From: Malassezia japonica
Lineage: Eukaryota > Basidiomycota > Malasseziomycetes > Malasseziales > Malasseziaceae
Reading direction: 5' to 3'
Assembly: GCF_029542785.1 (NCBI RefSeq)
Contig: NC_083377.1
Coordinates: 248,001-312,000 of the forward strand
Length of the DNA: 64,000 nt
Position numbers and translations under genes: made by a program. The notes under the pieces are model-generated. The model ran no database searches, had not been told where the DNA came from, and saw only the letters and a program-made list of their open reading frames with translations. Shown piece after piece: positions 19,710-29,426 of this stretch (its first letter is position 1; each line of letters opens with the position of its first letter).

Positions 19710-21239
19710 ATGGCCAAGCCAGGGGAGTGGTGGCGCGCGCCGCTCGCTGCGGTGCTCCCTTCGGCGCGCGGCGCGTCCGACGGGGCGGCAGGCGCTCCCA
19801 CGGACACCCCTCCCAGTGACGGCGCGGCAGCGCGGCCGGCGGATGCCATGAGCCTGCTGCGCAGCGTGCACGAAGCGAACGTCGACGTGTCGGCCTCGGC
19901 GAGCAGTGCCGAAGATATCCCCGACGAGGTCGTGCCGCGCCGGCCGCCGCAGTACCTCGTATTCAGCAGCGCAGGCAAGCTCGTCTACGTGAGTGGCCAG
20001 TCGATGGACGCGGACGGCGACGGATTCGCCTACTCCCACGCCGGCATCATGCAGGCGCTGCTGGCCCTCTTTGCCGGCGAGCAGGACGACGAGCTGCAGT
20101 CGATCGAGATTACCGACGCGCACGGCCAGGCGACGCAGATATCCGTGCTCTCGCACGCCCCCTTGCACGTAACGTGCACGTCGTCGCTGGATGCCCCGAA
20201 AACGCTCGTGCACAGCGAGCTGGCGCGTGTCCACGCGGCGATCGTGAGCCTCGTGAGCGGGCCACGGCTCGAGCAGCTCTTTGCGACCAAGCCCAACTTT
20301 GACCTGCGTGGCCTCCTGGCGCCGATGCAGGGCTACCTCGACGGAGTCGTGCAGGATATGGACGCGTCGCTGACGATGCCTCTGGCAGCGCTGCCCGTCT
20401 TTCCCCTCGACGCGCAGCTCCGGCAGACGATCGCACAGACGGTCGTGCCGACGCCCGACCTCGGCGACGATGCGCCCCGCGAGGTGCTCTACGTCTGTGT
20501 CCTGCGGCACGACCGCATCGTGTGCCTTGCGCATCCGAAGCGCCATGTACCGCACACCGAGGACCTGGCGCTGCTCCTTGCCATGGTGCGCCACGGCGGC
20601 GCATGCCCCGGCGCAGAGGACGCATGGGCGCCAATGTGCCTGTCGCACGTCGCCCCCCATGGCTTTGTCTTTGTCTATGCGAGCCAGCTTGGCGACGGTG
20701 CTTCGACCTTTGTCCTGGTCACCGGCGACCGCGACGGCTTTGCGCGCGGCCGTGCGTGGCGCAGGTCGTTTGAGAGTGCCATCGCGAGCGGGTGCCTCGC
20801 GACGCTGCACGCGACGCCGCTCGCGGACTCTGCCGACGCGCTCGGCATCACCGGCCTGCGGCACTATCTCTTTGTGTCGCGGCGGCACGCACAGTGTGCG
20901 TACGTCGCACCGCCCTATACCTCGCGCGCGTCGAACGCGCGCCTCTTTCGGCTGTACGGCCACGCGCTCGCTGCGATGCGGGGCGACGTTGCAGCCGACG
21001 AGCACGCGGTGCTGGCCGCAGGCGACGCACGCCTCCCCCAGAGCCGCCCCCTGCGTCTGCAGCACTACCGCACGGCCCAGGAGGCGGTGCTTGGCTGGCG
21101 CACGACCTCCTTTTCCCTCGTCGTTGCCGTGAGCCCCCCGTGGCTGTCGAAAGCCGCGGTGGCATCGGCCGCGAACAAGGTCGCGGCGTACGTGCGGCGT
21201 GCGGAAAAGACACTCTTTGCGCCGGCCTATACGTTCTAA
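19710..21239 (+). CDS. MON1: Mon1, subunit of the Mon1-Ccz1 Rab7 exchange factor
   Basis: A 509-residue protein without introns. The segment PQYLVFSSAGKLVYVSG is the first longin-domain strand of Mon1 (compare HIFVFSSAGKPIY in the family), and further longin-like segments follow, as expected for a tri-longin protein. With Ccz1 it activates Rab7/Ypt7 at late endosomes and vacuoles. The first ~46 residues are low-complexity, and a second ATG at 19848 (MSLLRSV) is a possible true start. The first ATG is only 14 bp from the METTL16 ATG. The TAA at 21237-21239 directly abuts the stop codon of ADE17. Confidence 0.85.
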   Translation: MAKPGEWWRAPLAAVLPSARGASDGAAGAPTDTPPSDGAAARPADAMSLLRSVHEANVDVSASASSAEDIPDEVVPRRPPQYLVFSSAGKLVYVSGQSMDADGDGFAYSHAGIMQALLALFAGEQDDELQSIEITDAHGQATQISVLSHAPLHVTCTSSLDAPKTLVHSELARVHAAIVSLVSGPRLEQLFATKPNFDLRGLLAPMQGYLDGVVQDMDASLTMPLAALPVFPLDAQLRQTIAQTVVPTPDLGDDAPREVLYVCVLRHDRIVCLAHPKRHVPHTEDLALLLAMVRHGGACPGAEDAWAPMCLSHVAPHGFVFVYASQLGDGASTFVLVTGDRDGFARGRAWRRSFESAIASGCLATLHATPLADSADALGITGLRHYLFVSRRHAQCAYVAPPYTSRASNARLFRLYGHALAAMRGDVAADEHAVLAAGDARLPQSRPLRLQHYRTAQEAVLGWRTTSFSLVVAVSPPWLSKAAVASAANKVAAYVRRAEKTLFAPAYTF

Positions 21240-23052
21240 TTAGTGGTGGAAGAGACGCGCGTTGGTGCGCGCAACGACCATGTTGTGGCCGTTGGCCGCC
21301 TCGACGCACGCGTCGTCCATCACGCTGCCGCCCGGCGCCGCAATGTAGGTCGCGCCCGAGCGCGCGGCGCGGTGCACATTGTCGGGGAAGGGGAAGAAGG
21401 CGTCTGAGGCCACCGCGACGTCCTTGAGCTGCGCGGCGTGCTGCTCGCGCTCCTCGGCGGTGAGCGGGCCCGGGACGACCTCGAAGGAGTCGTGCCACTG
21501 CTTGAGCTCCTCGCCGACGAGCTTCGCGCCCTCGACAAAGAGGTCGATCGCATTGCTCTTCTCCGGGCGCTTGGTGCCCTTCTTGAACGGCAGGCCGAGC
21601 ACGCGGGGGTGGTGGCGCAGCCACCAGTTGTCCGCCTTGGCGCCCGCGAGACGCGTGCAGTGGATGCGCGACTGCTGACCCGCACCCAGACCAATGATCT
21701 GGCCGCGCAGCGCATAGCACACACTGTTCGACTGCGTGTACTTGAGCGCGATCGTGGCGACCATCATGTCGAGCACGGCCGGCTTCGGCACGTCCTTGCG
21801 CGAGGTCACGACGTTCTCAAACATCTCGGGCGTAATCTTGAGGTCGTTGCGGCGCTGCTCGAGCGTCACACCGTACACCTGGCGCGACTCACGCGCGGCC
21901 GGGACGTAGTTGGGGTCCATCTGCAGCACGCAGTACTTGCCGCCCTTCTTGGGGAGCAGCAGGTCGAGCGCGGCCTGGTCGTAGCCAGGCGCAATCACAC
22001 CGTCGCTCACCTCGCGCGAGATGATCTTGGCGGTCTGCGCGTCACACGGGCGCGACAGCGCAAGGAAGTCGCCGAACGAGCTCATGCGGTCCGCGCCACG
22101 CGCACGGGCGTAGGCCGTCGCGAGGGGCGAGAGCTCGCCGAGGTCGTGCACCATGTACGCCTTCGCCTCGGTCTCGTTCAGAGGCACGGCGACCGCGGCA
22201 CCGGCCGGCGAGACGTGCTTGAACGAGGCGGCGGCCGGCATGCCGGTGGCCTCGTCGAGCTCCTTGACGAGCGCCCAGGCGTTCAGGCCATCGAGCAGGT
22301 TGATGTAGCCGGGGCTGCCGCCCAGCGCCTTGAACGGCAGCTCGCCCTCGGTGACGTATGCCTGCGCGGGCTTCTGGTGGGGGTTGGCGCCGTAGCGGAG
22401 CGTGAGCTGCTGCACGACGTCGTGGGGCGGCGCGGCGTACTGCTGGCGGAAGTAGTTACTGATCGCCTCGTCGTAGTGCGCGGTGTGCGTGAAGCCCTTG
22501 AGCGCAAAGAGGTTGCGCGACTCCTTCGCCTTGTCGTTCTCCTCGCCGTACTGCGAGAGGAAGGTGCTGTAGTCCTTCGGGTCGCACAGCACCCACACGC
22601 GGTCGTGGTTCTTGGCCGCGGCACGGATAAGTGTCACGCCGCCAATGTCGACCTCCTCGACGGCGTCGGCGATGCTCGGCGCGGGGTCGCGCGCAATGGT
22701 CTCCTCAAAGGGGTACAGGTTGCAGACGACAATGTCGACCGGGGCGATCTGCTGCTCCTGCAGGTCCTTGCGGTCCGACTCGAGCGACGTACGCGCAAGG
22801 ATACCGCCGTGGACGGCAGGGTGCAGCGTCTTGACACGGCCGCCGAGAATCTCGGGGGCGTTGGTAATGTCGGACACGTCGCTGGATTAGCCGAGTCACC
22901 TACCCAATCTCGATGCCCGCCTCGCGCACGGCACGCGCAGTGCCGCCGCTGCCAAGCAGGCGCACATTCTTCGCGGCAAGGCCCTTTGCAAGCTCAATCA
23001 GGCCCGTCTTGTCGTACACAGAGAGAATCGCGGTCGCCTGCGGTGCACTCAT
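21240..23052 (-). CDS. ADE17: AICAR transformylase / IMP cyclohydrolase (bifunctional purine enzyme)
   Basis: Catalyses the last two steps of purine synthesis, AICAR to FAICAR to IMP. Exon 1 is 22904-23052, the 22-nt intron 22882-22903, and exon 2 21240-22881, giving 596 aa, the usual length. The N-terminal cyclohydrolase (MGS-like fold) begins [10 protein letters not shown] and includes GSGGTA and [17 protein letters not shown]. The transformylase domain shows [21 protein letters not shown] and the C-terminal GGSVMDD. Splicing restores [16 protein letters not shown]-like ATATAT lies at 23090-23095, about 40 bp upstream. The stop abuts that of MON1 with no intervening base. Confidence 0.95.
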
Positions 23053-23313
23053 TTTTTCAATGGTCGGTGCGAGACAGAGCGGCGCTCGCATATATCCCCT
23101 ATATCCACTACGAAAAGGACGCCCAAGAGTAAGCCCCATTGAGTTACCGCCCAAACGGTCGGCGATCGCATAACTGTTTCCATGACGAACAGGCGGCGTA
23201 CGACCACAAGGTAGACAGGTTCTAACGGCGGCCACCGCAGAATCTCGAAGTAGGGACGTGGTCAGTCCGCGGGTCCGCACCGGCCACGTCGTGCTCTGCT
23301 TTCCCGTACGCTC

Positions 23314-23760
23314 CTATCTTCGCAGCACGCACAGAAACACGACGTAGACGACTAGTAGCGCTTTCCACCACGTATACAGCGAAAAACGCACAGCACGCAC
23401 ATGCCCATCGGCGTCTAGCACCGTACAGGGATCGTTCGTTGCAGGGACAGCGGCGCCCCAGCACTGTTGCATGCTGCGCTTTCCGCAAACACCGCCGTCC
23501 ACACAATACCCATCCCTGCACCGTGGGTCGACTCAAGACAGCGCGTCACGGCCGCCACCGCCTTCCGCTGCCATTCCTTGTAGCCCTCTCGCGAGACGTA
23601 CGCCAAAAGTGTCCGGGGACTTTCCCTACAGCAGAGTGCCAAGGCACCTCGGGGCTGCAATAAGAGTATCGGCGATCCTTTGAGCGTCCCTCCGAAATCG
23701 CCGGCGGCCGTGGCCGCCGGCAAAGGGCCGCGACGCCGCCGCGCGCCGCAAAAAAAATGT
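23314..23760 (-). pseudogene. Possible frameshifted Cys-rich, C-terminally membrane-anchored protein
   Basis: Two overlapping minus-strand frames look like one broken protein. The first contains REGYKEWQRKAVAAVTRCLE and a Gly/Met segment. The second contains YCVDGGVCGKR, QQCWGAA, TNDPC and DADGHVR, then a hydrophobic segment (ALLVVYVVFLCVLRR) at the stop codon 23314-23316. They differ by one base, and the switch falls at a GGG run near 23503. No ATG opens the upstream frame and no intron of the local type joins the parts. It may be a decayed gene, a base-calling error, or coincidence. I do not recognise the family. Confidence 0.3.
23700..23721. repeat. GC-rich perfect inverted repeat (10-bp arms, 2-nt loop)
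   Basis: GCCGGCGGCC and its reverse complement are separated by GT. An A7 run and a CACGTG follow about 30-40 bp downstream. The function is unknown. Confidence 0.6.
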
Positions 23761-23762
23761 CT

Positions 23763-23768
23763 CACGTG
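23763..23768. promoter_or_regulatory. CACGTG box upstream of the NTF2-like gene
   Basis: The motif reads TCACGTGA, the full 8-bp palindrome, about 215 bp before the ATG at 23984. Confidence 0.4.
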
Positions 23769-23983
23769 ATGTGGATAGATGTTGGCCGTGCGCGGCTCCG
23801 GTAGTGACTGGCCAGGGGCGCGCGCGATGGCGCGGCGTGCGGCTGTGTGCTAAATGACTTTTCCACTGGAGTTCAGTGGACGTCTACAGGGCCTGGGGGG
23901 TGAGATCTCTTTAAAATCGGCTTGCGAAGAAAGGGTTCAGCACCCCTCTCTCTTCCTTCGTCCGGCCGCAAGTCTCGCCCCTC

Positions 23984-24592
23984 ATGCACCACCTGTCTAA
24001 CCTCAAGTGCAACGCTACTGGCCTCGCGCCCGAACACTCCATGGTCCTCCCTGAGCGCGAGATGGCCGCGGACGAGGTCGTGTTCATGAACGGCCTGCTG
24101 CAGCTCTATGTGCAGTACGCGGACGACCTCATGGCCATGTTCGCCCCGGAGATTATCTACTCGATGCCGACCGGCAGCGTGGTCGTCGGCAAGGCGGCCG
24201 TCGCGGACAAGTTCCGCCAGCTTACCCAAATGAACCCCGGCCGCGTGATCCGCCAGCGCCTGCTGCAGACGCCAGAGTCGCTCCCGGCCGGCGCCATGGT
24301 CATCGACCAGATGGTGTCGTCTGCCGACGAAATGCAGCCGGCCAACGTGCGCAACCTGATCGTGGTGAAGCGCCGCGAGCAGGACGGTCTCATCACCAGC
24401 CTCACCGAAGAAGAGGGCCACCGCAAGGCGACCGTTCCCTTGGCTGCGCGCGTCGGCTCGGCCAACTTGTTCAACTCGCCGACCGATAACATGGTCTCGC
24501 CGTGCACTTCGAAGCTGAACCTTGCCAAGCGGAGGCACCACCTGAAGGGCAAGCCGACCGCACTCTTTGCTGGAATGTCGGGCGGTATGTAA
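23984..24592 (+). CDS. NTF2-like / SnoaL-like fold protein, function unknown
   Basis: A 202-residue intronless protein. Residues about 30-140 (FMNGLLQLYVQYADDLMAMF, then IYSMPTG and VVVGKAAVADKFRQL) look like an NTF2-like cone fold, in which a helix pair is followed by a polar pocket built around a conserved 'G-x-x-x-I' segment. This is weak, pattern-based evidence. The C-terminal 60 residues are basic and low in predicted structure. The promoter has a pyrimidine-rich tract just before the start, typical of strongly expressed fungal genes. No named orthologue is recognised. Confidence 0.7.
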   Translation: MHHLSNLKCNATGLAPEHSMVLPEREMAADEVVFMNGLLQLYVQYADDLMAMFAPEIIYSMPTGSVVVGKAAVADKFRQLTQMNPGRVIRQRLLQTPESLPAGAMVIDQMVSSADEMQPANVRNLIVVKRREQDGLITSLTEEEGHRKATVPLAARVGSANLFNSPTDNMVSPCTSKLNLAKRRHHLKGKPTALFAGMSGGM

Positions 24593-24696
24593 AATAGTGG
24601 GCATCTGGGGATGCACGAACACACTGTCACGTTGTTTTTTGGCCATGCCAACCTGTTGTAGGACTTTGTTTCCATATATTACACTAAATGATTCCT

Positions 24697-25011
24697 CTAG
24701 ATTCGGTGGGTGCTCGGCGTGTCCTTTTCTTCGATCGGCTGGATACTCCGCAAGTTGCGCTCGCGCTCGCGGTTGCGCTCGAGGTCAACTGCACGCTGGC
24801 GCTGTTCGGCGTCGCGCGCATCGTCGCGCTGCTTGCGCTCAGCCTGGCGCACCTCGTCGCGCTGCACGCCCTTGTACATATTCTGTGTGAGACAAAAAAA
24901 AAAAAGGCCACCCACCTCGCGCTCCATTTTCTGGACGTAGTGCACGCCCCATACAATCGAAACGGTAGCAATAATCGACGTTGTTAGCGTCGCCTTAGCG
25001 GCGCGCGACAT
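24697..25011 (-). CDS. PET117: Pet117-like cytochrome c oxidase assembly factor
   Basis: A 93-residue mitochondrial protein. Exon 1 is 24916-25011, the intron 24883-24915 (33 nt, containing a T12 run), and exon 2 24697-24882. The start MSRAAKATLTTS, a single hydrophobic helix and VHYVQKMERE match the Pet117 N-terminus. The rest is a highly charged Arg/Glu/Gln helix. Pet117 sits in the inner mitochondrial membrane and links heme a synthesis (Cox15) to complex IV assembly. The unspliced frame stays open through the intron and would add LFFFCLTQ-type residues, which do not fit the family. Confidence 0.82.
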   Translation of the reverse strand: MSRAAKATLTTSIIATVSIVWGVHYVQKMEREVGGLFFFCLTQNMYKGVQRDEVRQAERKQRDDARDAEQRQRAVDLERNRERERNLRSIQPIEEKDTPSTHRI

Positions 25012-25108
25012 GATGACGACGAGCGAAAGCAGGCTTCTGATGACTAAGCGTCGTCGGGCAGGGCCGGTGGACCGTTCGCAAGTATGCAAGGGTTCAGGGC
25101 CAGAATAG

Positions 25109-25124
25109 GCTAGCTAGCTAGCTA
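25109..25124. repeat. (GCTA)4 simple repeat
   Basis: Four perfect tetranucleotide copies lie between PET117 and TPI1, probably in the TPI1 3' UTR or the PET117 promoter. Confidence 0.8.
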
Positions 25125-25147
25125 CTTTGTCGCTATGCACACACCGC

Positions 25148-25894
25148 TTAAAGGCGGGCGTTGACAATGTCGACGAACTCGGGCTTGAGCGAGGCACCAC
25201 CGACAAGGAAACCGTCAATGTCGGGCTGGCTGGCGAGCTCCTTGCAGTTCTTGGCGGCAACGCTACCACCGTAGATCACGCGGACCGAGTCGGCAGCCGA
25301 CGAGCCGACGGCCTTGCCGAGCCACTCGCGGATGGCCTTGTGGACCTCCTGAGCCTGCTCAGCGGTGGCGACCTTGCCGGTACCGATGGCCCAGACGGGC
25401 TCGTAGGCGATCACGACGTTGTTCCAGTCGTTGATGCTCTTGGCGGCGGCCTCGAGCTGGCCGATGACGACCTTGACGCTGTCGCCAGCCTCGCGCTGCG
25501 CGAGGGACTCACCAACACACAGAATAACCTTGAGGCCGTTCTCGAGGGCAGCCTTGGTCTTCTCGGCGACGTCCGAGTCCTTCTCGCCGAAGATGGTGCG
25601 GCGCTCCGAGTGACCGAGGATCACCCAGGGGATGCTGGCGTCCTTGAGCTGAGCCGACGAGATCTCGCCGGTGAACGCACCCGAGGGCTTGTGGTAGGCA
25701 TCCTGGGCCGAGAGCTCAATCTTCTTGTTCTGAAGGAGCTCCTTGGCCGGGAGCAGGTAGAGCGCCGGGGGAGCGATCACGACCTCAACCTTGGGGTCGA
25801 GGTTGGCGCTGGCCAGGTCATTGATGAGGCTCTTGTACTGAGACAGAGAGCCGTTCATCTTCCAGTTACCACCGACAAAGAAAGTGCGAGACAT
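25148..25894 (-). CDS. TPI1: Triosephosphate isomerase (glycolysis)
   Basis: A 248-residue enzyme of the TIM-barrel fold that interconverts dihydroxyacetone phosphate and glyceraldehyde 3-phosphate in the cytosol. Catalytic residues are visible as K12 (NWKMNG), H95 (LGHSERR) and E165 (AYEPVWAIGTG), with phosphate-binding IYGGSV and GFLVGGASL. The ATG at 25894 gives the exact family length; the open frame runs further upstream but lacks homology there. It has no introns and shares a 195-bp GC-rich divergent promoter with profilin. Confidence 0.98.
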   Translation of the reverse strand: MSRTFFVGGNWKMNGSLSQYKSLINDLASANLDPKVEVVIAPPALYLLPAKELLQNKKIELSAQDAYHKPSGAFTGEISSAQLKDASIPWVILGHSERRTIFGEKDSDVAEKTKAALENGLKVILCVGESLAQREAGDSVKVVIGQLEAAAKSINDWNNVVIAYEPVWAIGTGKVATAEQAQEVHKAIREWLGKAVGSSAADSVRVIYGGSVAAKNCKELASQPDIDGFLVGGASLKPEFVDIVNARL

Positions 25895-26089
25895 GTTGAA
25901 TAGAGAGTTTGGTAAGGTGCCAAGGAGCGGCCCCCGCCGTGCGAGGTGTGGGCCGGTCCGGGGACGTTGTTCGATTATGATGTAATCTCGCAGAAACGGC
26001 GGTGATCGGGCCAGGCGGGGGGGCCAACCAGGCCCCGGCCGGACCTGGCGGCCGCGTGGCTGCGGCGGGTGTTGGTGCTCCATTCTACC

Positions 26090-26515
26090 ATGTCCTGGCA
26101 AGGCTACGTCGACACGAACCTCGTGGGTACCGGCAAGGTTTCCAAGGCTGCGATTATCGGTCTGAAGGGCGGCGTGTGGGCCACCTCGGCCGGATTCACG
26201 GTGCGTGCCCGTTTCTGACCCAGATCAGCCCCGAAGAGCAGCAGGCGATTGTCAAGGGCCTCGACGACCCCACGCCGCTGCAGGCGAGCGGCATCTATGC
26301 CAACGGCAAAAAGTACCTCACGCTGCAAGCGAACCCCCGGTCGATCTACGGCAAGTCGGGTGTACGTATTCTGGCTAACGCAGGGTGACGGTCTGTGCGT
26401 TGTCAAGACGAACCAGGCCGTGTTGGTCGCCGCGTACGAGTCGCCGCTGCTCCCGGGCGACGCGAACAAGGTGGTCGAGGGCCTCGCGGACTACCTGATC
26501 TCGGTTGGGTATTGA
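26090..26515 (+). CDS. PFY1: Profilin, actin monomer-binding protein
   Basis: A 126-residue protein, the typical fungal profilin length. Exons are 26090-26200, 26224-26361 and 26384-26515, with introns of 23 and 22 nt. The N-terminus MSWQGYVDTNLVGTGKVSKAA and the C-terminus (VVEGLADYLISVGY) are the profilin signatures that form the polyproline-binding face. It binds G-actin and formins and supports actin polymerisation. Both introns are phase 0. It lies tail-to-tail with the GHITM-like gene, 36 bp apart. Confidence 0.96.
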
Positions 26516-26551
26516 TATGTAGCTGTAATGATTCCTCTACGCGTATGCTAC

Positions 26552-27592
26552 TTAGCGACGGCGCTGGTCACGCATCGCCAGGATCTGCACCAGGCGCGTA
26601 AAGATGTTGATAAAGTCGAGCTCAAGACCGATGCTCTCCGCGAGCGGGTCCGAGGGGCGCATGCCCGCCTCGACCATCTTGGCGTGCTGCAGAATCTTTT
26701 GCGTGTCCCAGAGGACAAAGCCGCCAAAGACGGCCAGACCACCGTACAGCGAGATGGCCTCGGTCGCCATCAGCGTGCGCACGGCCGTCGTGGGCAAAAT
26801 CATCGGGGCCAGCGAGGAGAGCGCGACGATCGTCACACCCGCCAGGAGCGGGCCGCCGAGGAACAGGTACTGGTTCTCCTTCGCGGTCGCGCCGACGTAG
26901 CAGAGCGAGCCCATCAGGCCGGCCGTGTAGAGACCCGCACGCGCCAGAATCGCGGGGTGCAGGAAAAAGAGGGGGCTGAGCACCGCGGCCTGGCTCACAT
27001 TAAACAGGAGCCACGCGGGCACCTTGAGGGGGTGCGAGCTCGGCAGAGCCTGCGCGCCCATCATACCACCGATGGACGCCACAAGACCCACACCCAGCAC
27101 CAGCCAGGGGTTCGCGGCCATGAGGCGCGCCGAGAAGCCGAAGCGGTGCAGCGCGTAGGCGCTCAGGCCCGTCACCGTAAGACCGCCGCCGAGGTAGCTA
27201 AACGTCGAGTTCAGGTAACTCGACTCATGCACGCTCAGGCCGTCGCGCGTCTCGCGGTTAAAGAAGAGGTTGGCACCGATAGCGGTGGCAGCAATAATGC
27301 CGACGCTCGTCAGCGCCTTGGTCCAGCCGCCCTGCGTCGAGAAGCTGGGCGCAGCCTGGCCAAAGCCGCTGCTGCCCTGCGCCATCGGCTGGACATGGCT
27401 GTGCGTGGGACCGGCCGGGCGCTGGAAGGGGCTCTGGCGCACGGTGCGGACCTGCTGCGCAATGGGCGACGGCGCCTGCTTGGCGCCGAGGCGCATCGCC
27501 GCGGGGCGCACCATCGCCTTGGTAGACAGCGAGCGGGTGGCTAGCGAAGCCAAACCCGCCGAACGGGGAACACTACGAACACACGAAAGCAT
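26552..27592 (-). CDS. GHITM/MICS1-like mitochondrial Bax-inhibitor-1 family protein
   Basis: A 346-residue protein without introns. The first ~90 residues are basic, Ser/Pro/Gln-rich and lack acidic residues early on, as in a mitochondrial presequence. About seven or eight hydrophobic segments follow, ending with the BI-1/GHITM signature region (ISLYGGLAVFGGFVLWDTQK) and LDFINIFTRLVQIL. GHITM (TMBIM5) in animals is an inner-membrane cation/proton exchanger that affects cristae; the fungal role is not well defined. An adjacent divergent promoter, shared with the DUF2408 gene, contains CACGTG. Confidence 0.85.
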   Translation of the reverse strand: MLSCVRSVPRSAGLASLATRSLSTKAMVRPAAMRLGAKQAPSPIAQQVRTVRQSPFQRPAGPTHSHVQPMAQGSSGFGQAAPSFSTQGGWTKALTSVGIIAATAIGANLFFNRETRDGLSVHESSYLNSTFSYLGGGLTVTGLSAYALHRFGFSARLMAANPWLVLGVGLVASIGGMMGAQALPSSHPLKVPAWLLFNVSQAAVLSPLFFLHPAILARAGLYTAGLMGSLCYVGATAKENQYLFLGGPLLAGVTIVALSSLAPMILPTTAVRTLMATEAISLYGGLAVFGGFVLWDTQKILQHAKMVEAGMRPSDPLAESIGLELDFINIFTRLVQILAMRDQRRR

Positions 27593-27640
27593 GGTGTCGT
27601 CGGTGGCGTCGGGAAAGTGTCCTGTGCGCGCTTTTTAATA

Positions 27641-27646
27641 CACGTG
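27641..27646. promoter_or_regulatory. CACGTG box between the GHITM-like and DUF2408 genes
   Basis: It lies in the 146-bp divergent interval, 49 bp from the minus-strand ATG and 93 bp from the plus-strand ATG. Confidence 0.45.
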
Positions 27647-27738
27647 CGCCCTGCCTTCTAGGCCCTTCGGCCGTGCCGCGCGGCATCCGCGGAGTTTGGC
27701 TGTACCCCGTGCGACGGTGGCGACGGTCGTGAGTGAGC

Positions 27739-29399
27739 ATGTCGGGCATCCCGCATGAGGAGTTGCCGATCCTCGAGGCGCTGATTAAGTACGTTGTTCG
27801 CCTAACGCAGCATCCGCAACCAACTCACTGCGCTCAAAAAAGACAGTGCCGAGTATACCAAGCCGCAAGAGGTGCAATCCATCTACAATGCCGTGATCAA
27901 GCAGAGTACGTCGCGAGGCTGACCCAGTCACCAAGCTGAACACGATCCGCGAGGAGCAGCAAGTAACCGATGCTGTGCAGGATGCCGGAAAGGATGGTGG
28001 CTGCAGCAGCGCCAAGACAGACGGCGAGTACGCGGCGCCGGTCATGAAGAATACCCGTGTGGACACGATGCTGGTCGACGTCTTTTACCTGCTGAGTCTC
28101 TTTTTCATCACGGTCGGCCGCAGCCGCGAGTGCCCTGCGATGTTTAGCCAGATTGGGTGCATGAAGCAGTTGCTGGACCACATGGACGAGTCCGGGGTCT
28201 ACACAGAGGCCGACCTGAAGCCGTTTTCGTCGCGCATCCAAGAGCTGCGCGAGATTGTCAAGAGCGACGAGCGCGAGAACAAACATCCTCCGCAGCTCAC
28301 CAAGCTGATGATGCGCAAGCTCGAGGTGTGCCAGCAGCTCGTGAACAAGCTCGAGTCCACGCTCTCGGTGCTCTCGGTGGAGCTGCTGCCTATCCATCAG
28401 AAGCTCGTCTCGATCCGGCGGCAGCTCTTTGCAATCGCGGCCAAGCGCAAGCCGGCCAAGTCCGACGTAAAGCAGCTGCAGGAGGAGCTGCGCAAGATCG
28501 AGTCGAAGCGTGTCGACGGCAAGTTCCTCGGGCCGGGCGGCTCGTCGGTGCCGGAGGGCCAAGAGATCCTTGCGGGTCTGCTCGAGAGCTGTTTCGAGAC
28601 GAGCAACGATATCCTCGTGCGGAACAGCACCGTGTCGCCGACGCTGCAGCCGATCTACGATCGCCTGATGGAGACCAAGCAGCAGCTCGAGCACCTCGAG
28701 CAGCGCCACCGCTGGACGCTGCGCGAGACGGATCTCTGGACCTACCACCTGACGCTCAAGGACATTGACCGGCTTCGCGTCAATGGCAAGTTTGTCGACA
28801 ACGAGGGCCGCCAGCCCGAGGGCCAGCTCGTGCTCCTGTACCTGCTGCGGCGGTGCTACAACCTGATCAACAAGCTCATTTCCTCGTCCGAGCCGCTCTC
28901 AGAAGAGCTCATGCCGATCTCGAACAAGCTCTCGACGATCTCCAAGTGCCTGAAGGAGGTGAGCAAGTACGGGGGGACGTTTACGCTCCGCGATCTTTAC
29001 CCCTACCGCCTCGCTCTGCACCAGATCGATGCGATGCGCAAGCCGGTGCCCGACAAGCAGGGCGATCCGACGGAAGAGCTGCGGTGGCTCGCGCGCAATG
29101 GGTCCGTGCCCGAAGGCCAGACGATCCTCCAGGCGCAGTTCGAAGAGGTCGAGCAGACCATCGAGGAGCTGCTGAACCGCGAAGAGGAGGAGGACGACGA
29201 GGACGAGGAGATCGGCGACGATACCCTCGACGGCTCGATGCTCAGCAGCCGCTCGGTCACGACCGAGGGCACCGAAGAGGGCACGGCCAGCGAAAGCGAC
29301 TTGGTCGTCTCGACCATCATCGAAAGCCGCTCCGGCGCGAGCGCGACCAGCCACTCGGCAGACACCGACGTGGCCATTGGGACGTTGGCTATTGCGTAG
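27739..29399 (+). CDS. DUF2408 (UPF0662) family protein
   Basis: A 538-residue soluble helical protein. Exons are 27739-27788, 27811-27905 and 27928-29399, with two 22-nt introns. Splicing gives LINIRNQLTALKKDS and AVIKQITKLNTIREEQQ, continuing straight into the open frame. Repeated segments with SVPEGQEIL, PEGQLVL and SVPEGQTIL, each preceded by an RVDGKF/RVNGKF-type block or an equivalent, show internal duplication typical of this family (compare S. pombe SPAC30C2.08). The C-terminus is acidic then Ser/Thr-rich. Its biochemical role is unknown. It is convergent with RPC53, 27 bp apart. Confidence 0.82.
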
Positions 29400-29426
29400 T
29401 TGTACTATAAGAACAGTCTTTTTTGT

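Larger units (their letters stand above)
23053..23983. other. 930-bp region without a convincing intact gene
   Basis: This is the longest gap in the window. It contains the ADE17 promoter, a broken minus-strand frame (see next entry), a GC-rich inverted repeat at 23700-23721, a CACGTG at 23763-23768, and the promoter of the NTF2-like gene with a pyrimidine-rich stretch at about 23943-23963. I checked for tRNA boxes and found none that fit. Confidence 0.6.

Noticed and set aside
23160..23240. tRNA-like B-box resemblance (GGTTCTAAC)
   Set aside because: The fourth-to-sixth positions do not fit GTTCRANNC, no A-box lies at the right distance, and no cloverleaf can be drawn.
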